DNA of 64,000 bases. It comes from Muscardinus avellanarius (Eukaryota; Chordata; Mammalia; Rodentia; Gliridae). The position numbers and the translations under genes are program-made. The stretch spans positions 74,879,860 through 74,943,859 of the forward strand of contig OY726571.1 of assembly GCA_963383645.1 (NCBI GenBank). The letters run 5' to 3'. Shown here in pieces: positions 32,253-44,300 of the stretch. The notes under the pieces are model-generated. The model saw only the letters and a list, made by a program, of their open reading frames with translations. It was not told where the DNA came from and did no database searches. Every line of letters starts with the position of its first letter. Position 1 is the first letter of the stretch.

Positions 32253-32569
32253 CAAAACATTTAATACCAAACTCCTAGGTCTGGCATATGAAGTAGGTTT
32301 TTATTGTTTTTTCTATAAACCGTCCTCAATTTCTTTTTACTTGAATAAGGAACATATAATTCAAGGCAGCTGTAACATTCATAGTGGATGAGAAATAGGC
32401 ATATAACTTGAAACAATCCAATAGGAAATGCCTCTGTCCGGCCTGTGGAGGGACAGGACAGCCTGGCGCTACCACTCTGACTGCTCCCTAGAACTGCTCC
32501 AAGATTTAGAGCAGTCAAGACCTGAACAGTCTTACAGACTGGGGGGCTAAGAGACAGTTAAGACACTGG

Positions 32570-32742
32570 GCGCACTCTCCAAGCTACACCCCCAGCCCTA
32601 TATTTTATTCTTTACTTTGAAATAAGTTCTTACTCAAGTTGCAGAGAGCCTAAGTAGCTAAGGCTGGCTGTGAGCCTGTGATCCTCCTGTCTGAGACTCT
32701 CAAGTACTGGGATTACAAGCACGCACCACCACACCTGGCGCT
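32570..32742 (-). repeat. Composite B1-ID SINE, 3' truncated
   Basis: Begins within the ID half (ctccaagctacacccccag). Confidence 0.83.
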
Positions 32743-33250
32743 ATAAGATTGTTTTTAATATAAGCCAGCATACGTATGATTTTCAGGAACTTGTTTAATA
32801 AATAATAAATATTTATATATTTAGTATTTTGAGAGAAAAATAGCCTAATATTCCTAACTATATGGCTAAGAAACTACCTCTATCCAAAGGCAGTTATAGG
32901 CTAACTTCCCAGTAAGGTAATATCTCCAGTTACCTCTCCCAGCATTCACCATTATTTGACTCCCAGATGGATTAAATATCAGCTATGTTCTTAATAAAAA
33001 GTATTACCTTGATGACTCTAAAATAACATAATTAACTGAAAACAAAAAATTGCTTCTAATTTTAAGAACTTAAATTCCAACCACCAACCACCAAAAGTCT
33101 GGCAAATTAAAAGCAAAAATAATTGTGCATTCAAATTGAATATTAAAATTATCAAATACAATTCCAAGAGCTCTTTTATAAAAGACCACGGGGTGGGGGG
33201 ATCTAATAAAAATAATCCAAAAAATAATCCAAAAGAACCACTGCAGTATT
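32743..33250. other. Intergenic AT-rich DNA between convergent genes
   Basis: No gene or repeat recognised. Confidence 0.5.
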
Positions 33251-33254
33251 TGCC

Positions 33255-33452
33255 CGTGGTACTGGGGATTGAACCCAGTGGCATTCTACCTCCAAGCGAC
33301 AAGCCCATCTCTATTTTTTATTCTTTGTTTTAAAACACAGTCTAAGTCCTGAGGGCCTCACTACTAGGTATGAGGTTGGCTACAAACCTGCAATCTTACC
33401 GTCTCGGCCTCCTAAATACTGAGATAACAAGCATATCTCACCACTCCCGGCT
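33255..33452 (-). repeat. Composite B1-ID SINE (old)
   Basis: Minus-strand, diverged copy. Confidence 0.82.
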
Positions 33453-33559
33453 CCACTGCACTTTTGGTAAACTGCTTTAGCATGCATCCCCAAGAACTCA
33501 ATATTAACAGTGGTCACCAGCCAAGGAAGATAAAAGTACAAATAAATAGCTATGTGGCC

Positions 33560-33745
33560 TGGCTTGGTATCCCACGCTCGCCATCCCAGTACTTGGGAGG
33601 CTGAGACAAGAGGATCGCAGGGTCAGCCACTCAGGACCTCTGCAACTTAGTGAGACCCTATTTCAAAATAAAAAGTAGGGCTGGCAGCTCAAAGGTAGGA
33701 TGCCCTGGGGTTCAATCCCCACTACTGCAAAAATAAAAAATAAAA
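33560..33745 (+). repeat. Composite B1-ID SINE
   Basis: Plus-strand, internally deleted copy. Confidence 0.83.
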
Positions 33746-33753
33746 AGAAATTA

Positions 33754-33950
33754 AGGCCGGGCGTGGTGGCGCACGCTTGTAATCCCCGCGCTTAGGAGGC
33801 AGACACAGGAGGATCGCGCAGGTTCGAAGCTAGTGGCGCACTGGCTTAGGAGACCCTGTTTCCAAATTTTTTTAAAAAATGTAATAGGTCTGGGAGTGTG
33901 GCCCGGAGGTAGAAGGGCTTCCAGGAACCCCAGTACCACCAAAAAGAAAG
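33754..33950 (+). repeat. Variant-subfamily composite SINE
   Basis: Has the aagggcttccaggaacccc 3' end and lacks the cagctacttagtgag duplication of the main subfamily. Lies about 250 bases beyond the NUP153 3' end. Confidence 0.9.
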
Positions 33951-34222
33951 AAAGAAATTAGGTGGTTTATTTTAAACTTTTAAGAAAATCTATGTGCAAC
34001 TTAGGCAAGATTCCTAGCACCAAGCAAGAAGCAGAGAACCTTATTTATGTTGCAAACTTGAACACTTCCCCCTTCTCTTAGGAGTTTGTCTATTATTTAA
34101 GTATACTCTATGGGATTTCTAATTGACCGCTGTTAATTTTTATTTTGAAAAAGTCCCCTCCCATTAAAAACTGTGCATCTTCATTATGAGTTAAAACTAT
34201 AACAAAAAGTGCTTCATAAATT

Positions 34223-34228
34223 TTTATT
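34223..34228 (-). promoter_or_regulatory. NUP153: Likely poly(A) signal of NUP153
   Basis: AATAAA on the minus strand with a T-rich element (actttttgttatag) 15-30 bases downstream. A second AATAAA at 34144-34139 is an alternative. Confidence 0.6.
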
Positions 34229-34768
34229 GATGGCATTTATCCCATGGTTTAACATGTTAATTATACTGTAATAAACATGGCTTTAATATTAAACTTTTCC
34301 TTATTATCCAAAGTCACCACAGTCCATTTTAGTAAATATAAAAATATATGCTTAATACTTTGTACAATACTGGTTTTTGGTCCAAACAAAACTGGATCAG
34401 AAAAGCCAATAAATTCAACTTTAAGAATCCCCAATTTTTTTTTAAAGATTTCCAAATGGATTTAGGCAACTTTGAATAATGGGATTTACATAATAAAATC
34501 TGAGACAAGACTAAACAAACAACAAAAAAATGTCTAACACAAAATTAAAATTTCAAGTTCACAGATTTGTGTTATGCCAAAAAAGTACAGAAACAAAATT
34601 GTATTTACAGAAGTTTCATAATAAAATAATGAAAAAGGCAAGACAGGTGATAGAAGAATGAAAATATAGAAATAGCATATAATTATTAAATGGATAATGA
34701 ACTAGATCTAACAAGTCCTTAGCATGGACCATTCTTTAATCAGGCTTTCTCTATCAGGAAATTTTAGT

Positions 34769-34964
34769 GCACAATACACCCAACTCACTCACTTCACACA
34801 CACACCAGCACAATACACCCAACTCACTCACTTCACACACACACCAGCACAATACACCCAACTCACTCATTTCACACATACACCAGCACAATACACCCAA
34901 CTCACTCACTTCACACATACACCAGCACAATACATCCAACTCACTTCACACATACACCAGCACA
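34769..34964 (-). repeat. 39-bp minisatellite, about 5 copies, in NUP153 3' UTR
   Basis: Units begin at 34769, 34808, 34847, 34886 and 34925, exactly 39 bases apart; the last has lost 4 bases. Copies differ by a few substitutions (cacaca versus cataca). Confidence 0.95.
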
Positions 34965-35423
34965 AACTCGGCATAGAAATCAATCATTTCCATGTCCTCT
35001 AATCTATACAGAATTCCTCAGATATAATTACAATTTTAGTGCGTTCCATAAATGCTTCTCAACGCACACAGTGGTGCAGACAAAGAGGTTCTATACAAAT
35101 ACACTCACCGTGCAGGCTCTATTCCCGGGTGCAGCCAGACTATGCCAATCAGTGAATAATGTGCTGGGTCATAAAATATTTTTGCTGAAGGATCAGTCAC
35201 CAGTCTAGCTATTATTTTTTTTTTTAAAAAAAAGGGGGTGGGGGGTGGGAAAGATAAGAGTAGGGCTTCCATAAAGAAAGGGAGAGGAGGAAAATTCCAA
35301 AATCAAACAAGTCCTTAGAGGCAGAACTGACTTCAGATAACCCCCGCATGTAGTACAATCCAGTATCTGAAAGAAGGGCACCAGCTGTTGTTAAAATTGT
35401 TGTGTATAACACCACTGTGATCT

Positions 35424-35508
35424 TTATTTCTTGCGTCTAACAGCAGTCTTTATCTTGCGACCAGTAACTGAAGTTCCAGAAGAAGAGAACATATTTTTCC
35501 CATTTGAC
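35424..35508 (-). CDS. NUP153: NUP153 last coding exon
   Basis: Encodes the end of the protein, SNGKNMFSSSGTSVTGRKIK and TAVRRKK, then TAA at 35426-35424. The basic tail matches the conserved NUP153 C-terminus. Acceptor tttcacag. Confidence 0.96.
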
Positions 35509-38500
35509 CTGTGAAAATAAAATTTTATTAAGACTAGCAGCAAGGGGGAGGAGGGCAGAAAAGATGTTATAGAAACACATTTTTTGCTATGCCTAACACA
35601 CACATATACTGCTATTTTCCCCAAGTTATAGTCCTCTAAAATTGTAATAATGTGAATTGATGTTGGAAGACATCATTTTACCCAAACTATATTGTATCTT
35701 AATGACTCACAAAACAAAGTACAAATGCATATACATTCTTAACCAATGTAAATTTCTCTAGTTAAACCAAAAGTTCTTACCCTACTGTAAATGCTGCTGA
35801 AGACTGGTTAAATGAAAAGCCCCCCGATCCTGAAGGCTGGGCTGGAGCTGCAGGTGTGCTAGGATTTGCACGAAATGTGAACACTCCCGATGGATTATTG
35901 TTTGTGAAGTTGAAATTTGTAGTACTGCTACCAAATTGAAAAACTGAATCTGTAAAAATTTGAAACAAATACTTCATTAATGAAATAAATTTTCATTTTT
36001 TGTAACGACTCTAACCTCTACATATAAAAACATGTTAATATATCTTATGCCACTGAAGAACACTAGAATATTTTCTGTTGACATAAAGTACATACTTGAC
36101 ATCAGCAACTAGTAATGCAAGTTACCTATGACCAAGGAAAAAAGGGCCAACTGAACAAATGATCAAACATAGCAGAGTCAACAAACAACTGGCTCTATAT
36201 TTTCAGTGAAAAGGCATGAAAGCTGGGCACCTTGTAATCCCAGTACTTAGAAGGCTCAATCAGGAAGATCACACATGTTTGAAGTCACAGCTATTTAGTG
36301 AGACTCTCACCAACTTAGTGAGACCCTGTTTTCAAATGAAATCTAAACTAGGTCTGAGAGTTCAGTCTAGAGAGAGAAGGCCCCTGGGTTCCATCCCTAG
36401 TACCACAAAAAAAAAAAAACAAAAAAAAAAAAAACAAAAAAAAAAAAAAAAAACTTAAGAGTAAAAGGATTTTTACAAGATGGAGGGAGAGGAGGCAAAA
36501 GCAACAAAAGTTCAGAAGCGGGAAGACTCGGCAGCAGAAAAAGGAAAAGAAGCAACTCCATTTTGCACTAAACACACCCAAAAGACTTAAGTCTCCAGAT
36601 ACCTCTGGAAGTAAGAATGAAGGTGGCTTTAAAAAAAAAAAAAAATGGCAGAACATCTAGTAAGAAACAGATACCCAGATCAACTCCACCACCACCAAAC
36701 CAAAATTCGGCCTTTGTAGGTCTCTGGAGTATTGGGACCCTATATATAAAATCAAGAACAAGGTATATCAAGGGATTCAGAACAGGTTTACATAATGCTT
36801 ACCGAGAACTCTAACATCCTCCTTGAATCCACTCTCAGAACACTGGCAGGGAGGAGCTGCCTGAAACCTTCTAGAGTCTGAAATAATATTTTCTGGGGAA
36901 TTTGACAGACTAAGACACTGACATGCAGATTTTTCCAAATAAAACTAGATAAATCAGACAAACCTACTATGAAACTGAAGATCCAAGAGTCTTATCCAAG
37001 AGTGGTATTTAGGTGTCCTGCACTCATAAAACTCTAAGCAGGTAGGCCAAGGAGCATTAGCCATTTGAGGACAGTATTTTATAACAAACACACCAAAGCA
37101 ATAATAAAAGTAATTTGGAAGAATAAGGCAAGGAAGTCAATTAAACTTTAAGAAAAACTCATCATTAATATCGCAAGCAATAAAAAAACCCACTATGTCC
37201 ATTAAAGAAAACAAAAAATAGATACAAAAATTTCAGAAAACAAAAAACAAGAACTTTAAAAAAAATCCTAATGAGGTAAAATGGTAATAAAAGAAATAAT
37301 AAAAGATAAACCTCTTCAGACAAAATAAAAAAGACAAAGGTTGGGACAAAAGGGAAGAACAGAAGTTAAAGAATAAAGAAATAATTAAGAGTAAATTCTC
37401 CAAGAGAATAACTCAGGAAAATTCCCAGGAATTAACTTCACAAAAAAAGCAAGCTGTATTCCCTATACAATCAATGGACAAAAACAATTCCATGCCAAGG
37501 AATTCTAGTACGTCAAATACTGGAAAAGGAAAAAAAGATTCTAATTAGATGCCAAAAAGAAGAAAAAGGTTTAAAACAAAAAGCAAACACCAAGACTTCA
37601 AGAGTAATGCTTAAAGTCAGAAAGTTCACATGCTTGATGTAAACTGGAACAAACCATCAGAAAAAGGTTGCATCATAAAAGAATGTATTATAAGTATATT
37701 TCTTGTAATTCTAAAACAGAGGACATATGCACCTTTATATTTCATACACTTCAGCACTTTAGAAGCATACACTATATGTTCTGATTCAATGCTCTTGCAC
37801 CAGGACTTCTCTAGAAAAGCATGCATGTGTGCCCAAGAGTCATATACAAGGAGTATGCAGAGCATTGTTTCCTAATAGTTAAAAATAGCTCAAAAACCCA
37901 TCAGCAGTGTAGACAAACTGTGGAACATTCATACAATGGCTTACTCTACAGAAATGAAAAGAAAATAGATGCAAGAACATAAATGAACTTTATATACCCA
38001 AGACAGTGAAAAAACAATCAAATATTGTATACAGTAGGAGTCCATTTATGTGGATAAAACCAAGACTGTATTTTCTAGAGATGCATATATTGTTAAATAA
38101 ATAAAACCCTAACAATACTGATTGCCCTGAAGGGAATAAAGGAAATAGTAATTACCCTAGAGAGAATAAAGGGTATAGGGAAGAAAGAAGAGAGGAATGT
38201 GATCAAAATGAGACCTCTAAGGGGCTTCTCTAGGTGGTTATGTAATTGCCTGCTTCGTTTGTATTCCCTTTTCTAAATGAGGTTATAGTTCAAAACTAGA
38301 AAAAAATGTCAAACAGTATAACTTTAAGAAAATACACCAACAAAATACAGTGTGACTCAGCCATATCTAAACTGTCATGTGGGGCCAGGCATCGTGGCAC
38401 ACACTTGTGATTCCAGCATTTGGGAGGCTGAGAAAGGAGGATCACACTTCCTGGACAGCCTACACTACTTATTAAGGCCCTTTGCAACAGTGAGACCCTG

Positions 38501-41290
38501 TTTCAAAATAAAGAATAAAAAAACAGGGCTAGGGGTACAAATCTCAAAGGTAGAATGGCCCTGGGTTCCAACCCCAGTACTGGAAAAAAAAAATTCATGT
38601 GAACTTCTGCTTAAGTATGCAAATCAAGTGAAAAAGCTAGTATTATTACCAAAGTATCATAAAATAACTCAAAGTAGGCCTGTCCTAAAAAAGAGTACGA
38701 AAACAGCGATTATTTCCTGAAATAAATCCAATCATAGAGAGGACCAAGAAACAATATTTCAAATCCAGACTAGAGAGCCCCAAAATTCAGTGTTGAGGAG
38801 AAATGGGATGAAATGAGTCTAGTATCTAAGTCATAGTTTAATACCTTAATAATGCTATAACTGGCCTTAGCTCAATCCCCAGCACTCCCCATCCACCACA
38901 AGAATGCTATAGTTGTCTCAAACTTGGGGATATTATATAACTGGTCAATCTAAACAGTATCTCAGTATTCTGTCAAGTAAAGGAAAGGACATTTAAAAAA
39001 TAAGCTGGTGTGATGGTACATGCTTTTAATTTCAGTACGTGGGAGGCTGAGGCAGGAGGATCACTGATTTACGGACAGCCTCTGCAAGCAGTGAGACTCA
39101 TCAATCTAGTGAGACCCTGTTTCAAAAAATAAAAATAAGCCGGGCGTGGTGGCGCACGCTTGTAATCCCCGCGCTTGGGAGGCAGAGACAGGAGGATCAC
39201 GCAGGTTCGAAGCCAGTCGCACGCGCTGGTTTAGGAGACCCTGTTTCCAAATGAAAATGTAAAAAATAGGTCTGGAAGTGTAGCCCGGAGGTAGAAGGGC
39301 TTCCAGGAACCCCAGTACCACCAAAAAAATAAAAAAATAAAAATAAAAGTAAAATAGGGCCAGGGGGTGTGGCTCAGAGGTAAAATGGGACTCAATCCCT
39401 AATACCACCAAAAAATAAAAAAATAAAAAAAGGTCATGTGCATGGTTTTAAAGTTCAAAGAAAAGTAAAGTATTATTAAGACAAAAGAAATCTAGGTACA
39501 GATACAAACCACATCACAGTACAAACTTACTGGAATTAGGAGCGGCTCCAGAACCAAACGCAGACTGACTAGGCTGCTGTCCAAACACAGGAGGCTGGCT
39601 ACTGCTTGACACTGTTCCAAAAGAGGGTGGTGTAGGCTGAGAACCAGCAGAAAATAATGCTGCTGCTGAAGAGATAGATCCAAAGCTTGGGGGATTAGAC
39701 TGGCTGGCACCTTGACTCTGTCCAAAGGCTGGAGTCTGGTTGGCCCCAAATGCTGGGCTGGCAAATGGCGCCGAAGGTCCAGAGCCAAATACAAAGGAGG
39801 ATCCTGAAGGCCAAAGAAAACATTTAGTTCACCATGAGAGTTACAGGAGACAATCCTCAAAAGATTTCTGTAAACCTACAAGCAAATTTCAAGCTTCTTA
39901 GCCAGGCATGGTGGTGCACGCTTGTAATCCCAGCATTTAGGGGGCTGAGATAGCAAGATCAAAGTTAGCGGACAGCCTCAGCTACTTAATGAGGTACTTT
40001 GCAACTCAGTGAGACTGTTTCAAAATAAAGAATAAAAAATAAGGCTGAGGGTATAGCTCAGAGGTAGAATGACCCTAGGTTCCATCTCCAGTACTGAGGG
40101 ATTGGGGGGGGGGGGGGTGGTTGGGTTTCCAAGCTTCTTTTCAGGCTTTTACCTTGTTCAAGACAAGTTCTGAATAATGATAAAGCCTGCAACTCTACCA
40201 ATATACTAAAAATTTTTCAATTAATATGACTTTCTAGCTTCACAGCCAACATTCTTTGGTAAGGGATTTATCTAAGAAGATACCTTCTACCAGAAATTAA
40301 TATGTGCTGAAATAACTGTCTTATTGTTGTACACATGTATAAAATGAATTAATGAGGACTGGATCAAATAAACCACCACCACTGTCTGAAAACTCAGAAA
40401 AAATTAAGTACTTTTACCAAGGCAAGAAAAATTGTTCCCTAGAGTTCCATAAAATTCAACTTGAACACATGTGTATTATTCCTCAAACACTGAAAAATTA
40501 CAACATCCCAGGTACAGATGACCTAAAAAGTACCTCATGCCATTTTTAGCGCTGTGACAGCCTGCTTTATTACTTGCTAAAAACAAACTAATATTAATGC
40601 CAAGTCCAACTATACATCTTTTCATATTGTAAATGTACCTGCAGAGGTTGATGTGGTTGTAGCTCCAAAGCTGAAACCAGAGGTAGCAGTATTATTACTG
40701 CTGGCTCCTGGCCCAAAGACAAACGGAGTGACAGCTGTGCCCGTGCTGGATGTGGTTACAGGTTTGCTATCCTGAGAAAATAGCAACGACTGAGATGTAC
40801 TGGATTCAGCACAGTTACCAAAGGCAGAGCTGCTTACAGGATTGTTGACCTGTCCAAACACAAAGGCAGCCACTGATGGGTTGGAGGAAGAGGTCGAACT
40901 ACCAAATAAGCCACCACCAGCTGAAGTGGAAGGTGTACTTGAACTAGAGGAACTGTTCAAGAAACTAAAAACTGGCTTTGCTGCACCTTGATCTGAAAGA
41001 CAGAAATTAAGAAACAAACATAAAATCTTCAGAACAAATCATCTTAGAAAGCATTTTTCCTATGCCATAATCATCATTAGAAAAAAAGAATATTACATTT
41101 TCATGTAGATTGTACATAAAAAATCTATTAACTCTAAATTTTTGGCAGACAAAAATATCCGTCTTTTACTGATTAAGAATTTTCTATCTTTCACAGAAAG
41201 GCCTTCAACATTTAGATTTAATATATATATATATATAACCCCTCAAATACAAATCTTTATGTTTGGATAGCAAATTCAGATGGCTGTATT

Positions 41291-41329
<39 letters not shown>

Positions 41330-44300
41330 TTTTTGGTGGTACTAGGAGCAGAACCCAGAAGCTTTCTGCCTCTGGGCTATACTCCCAGGCCTTTTTTAAT
41401 ATTTTATTTGGAAACAGGGTCTCACTAAGTTGCTGAGAGCCTCACTAAGTAGCTGAGGCTGGCTTCGAACCCGTGCGATCCTCCTGTCTCAGCCTCCCAA
41501 GAGCGAGGATTACAAGCACGTGCCACCACACCCGACCTGGATGGCTGTATTTTTATGGCCTTGATTTTACAATTTATGTTAAAAGTTTATATTAGGATCA
41601 TTCAAAATGATCCTTTAGAAGAATCATTTCTAAAAAGGATAGCCAATTTTCTCCCAGTATTGAATGATTCATTGTGTACTAATTTGCAATGCCTTTTTAT
41701 TACACACTAAATTTCCTAACATACGTATGTTGTTTCCTCCACTGTTATTGTCAATTAGACTGTTTATTTTAACGTTATAATGTGGTTTAATATTAACAGG
41801 ATAAGCCTGCCTGCTTGCCTGTCCTTCTCCCCAAAATGTATAGGTGTATCTCCCCTTTCGTGTAATCCCCTTTCGTGTAAATTTTTAAACCAGCAAAGCT
41901 TGTCAAGATCTACAAAAATTCTTATAAAAACTGACATTTTGCCAGGCGTGGTAGCACATACCTGTAATCCCAGCATTCGGGAGGCTGAGACTGGATCAGG
42001 GTTAGCGGACAGCCTCAGCTACTTAGTGAGGTCCTCTGCAACTCAGTGATACCCGATTTCAAAATAAAGAATAAAAAATAGGGCAAGGGTATAGCTCGGA
42101 GGTCAAATGCCCCTGGGTTCCATCCCCAGACCGCAAAAAAAAAACAAAAAAACAAAAACCTGACATTTTGGGTTGAGATACTCTTTTTCATAAAAGAGTA
42201 CTTCTCTAATGCTCTTTTAATTATTTGGCATATTACAAATACTCCTATTTGAAAAACAAACTAGAAATGTTACAAAATGCAAGATATGCTACCAACTATA
42301 GATTGCTGACTTGGAGGGAAGCTTTTGATTTTTATATGCTGATTTTCACTACCTTACTCAAGACTTTCTTTGTTGTGTTCTAGTGTCTCGAGAGTTTCAA
42401 TGCTGCACACTAGATCGTGAAGGTCACGGATTCTCTAGGAGCATTACTATGATTTATAGAAAATGAAGCCTGTTGTTTTACTTACAAAATGGCAAACAGG
42501 AGGCTGCTTATGAGCATCTATATCACAGTCTTCTGATTGCATGATCAAATATGACTACCTCAATTTTATGGTAGGTAATTTTAGCTTTGATTTTCTATGT
42601 AGTTGGTTTTTAAACTTTCAAGGAAATATTTAAAAGAGAAAATCTTAAAGCTATGTGTTGAATTCCTCTTCTTAGATTAATTTTTTCATTTTGCAGTGTT
42701 TCCAATTCATTATTCAAAAAGTGTTGATGGATATTCAACTTTATTATTAGCATGTCTGAAAAGACATTTTATCTGAATAAATCTGGCTACCATTTTCACT
42801 TTGAGGGACTATTCTACTGTTTTTAGCACTGACACTAGCACATTACAAGTCTGGTGCTAATCTGACACATACTTTATTTGTGGAAAATCCTTTTCCTAGG
42901 AGCATTCAGAATTTTGGCTTTGTTGTCCCCTCACCCATCTTTGTCAGTTAGTAGGTCATTTCCATTGTAAGACCAGTATCTGTCTCTAAGTCTAGAAAAA
43001 ATTCTGTCGTTTCTTTGATATTTTCCCCCATATTGTTCTCATCATCTAAGAACTTGTTTCCAGTGGAACTTTTTATCTAACTTGTGTTACTATCTGAATT
43101 TCTACTCTGTGTTCTGTGAAATTCCATTTCACTAATCTGATTATTAGGTATATGTTATTCTTGCTACTTAGTCCACAATAAGGCTTTATTTCAATAAAGC
43201 TGTAAATTTTGTTTGCTAAAGGGGGGATTGAACCAAGAGGCATTCACCTCTGAACTACAAGCCTTTTTTATTCACAATTTTGAGAGAAGGGCCCTCTAAG
43301 CTGCCCAGATTGGCCCTGAACCTGCTATGATCCTCTTGCCTCAGCCTCAACAGCTGGGATTACAAGGATGTACCACTATGCCTGGTTCTTGCCTTAACTT
43401 TCTAAGAATGCTACTTTATTTTTCCTTCAGAACTTAGGCTTTCAAAACTGTCTGTTTTCTCATTTTAATTATATCTGCTATGTTCCTTAATTATTTATTA
43501 ATGAAGGTCTTTACATAAAATGTTAAGCCAGGCATGGTGGTGCATGCTTATAATTCCAGTATTTGAGAGGCTGAGACTGGAGGATAGCAGGTTCATGGCC
43601 AGCCTCAGCAACTTAGTGAAGCCCTCCACAACTTAGTGAGACCTTGTTTCAAAAATAAAAAATAAAATATGGCTGAGGGGGTCTCTCAGAGACAGAATGT
43701 CCCTAGGTTCAATCTTCAGTACCAAAAAAGTATTAGATGTACTTATTCATGTCAACCACCAAGCCAAGCATGAGAGGGAGGGATGGGGAGGGAATGGGGG
43801 GGGGGGCTGGCTGGGTGATATGTGCTTTTATGTCTACACAAGTTTTTACTTCATTATGATGTATAAATACAATGCACCAATAAAAAGTTAAAAACAAAGT
43901 ATCAGACAATACTTCATGAGCTTAAATAAGAACCCCGATATTTCCAGACAGTATGTGCAATTCTGATTGTAAGCTTTCTATTAGGGTTGCAATTCTCAAA
44001 AGTAGATGCATAAATAACTTCATCAGAATCATGAAGTTTAGCCAGGCATGATGGCATATGCCTGCAATCTCAGTACTTGGGATTCTGAGACAGGAGAATC
44101 ACAGATTTGAGCAATTTAGTGAGACTCTTGGCAACCTAGAGAGACCTTGTTTCAAAACAAAAACTTTAAAAAGGGTGAAGAGAGCTGGACATGGTGGTGC
44201 ACACTTGTAACCCCAGCATTTGGGAGGCTGAAACAGAAAGATCCAGGTTCGCAGCCAGCCTCAGCTACTTAGTGAGGCCCTTTGCAACTAAGTGAGACCC

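Larger units (their letters stand above)
34205..35423 (-). other. NUP153: NUP153 3' UTR
   Basis: About 1.2 kb from the stop codon to an inferred cleavage site. It contains no SINE; the first SINE beyond it is a plus-strand copy ending near 33945. It includes a 39-bp minisatellite (34769-34964) and a T/A homopolymer run near 35217-35233. The 3' end is inferred from the poly(A) signal at 34228-34223. Confidence 0.7.

Noticed and set aside
34769..34964. A CRISPR-like array
   Set aside because: Units abut each other with no spacers, in a mammalian 3' UTR.
34724..35002. Open frames across the 39-bp minisatellite giving repetitive His/Thr- or Cys-rich peptides
   Set aside because: 39 is a multiple of three, so every frame without a stop stays open; the region is NUP153 3' UTR.
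37626..37875. Overlapping open frames of about 80 codons on both strands
   Set aside because: They lie in old L1-like DNA within a NUP153 intron and match no LINE protein motif.
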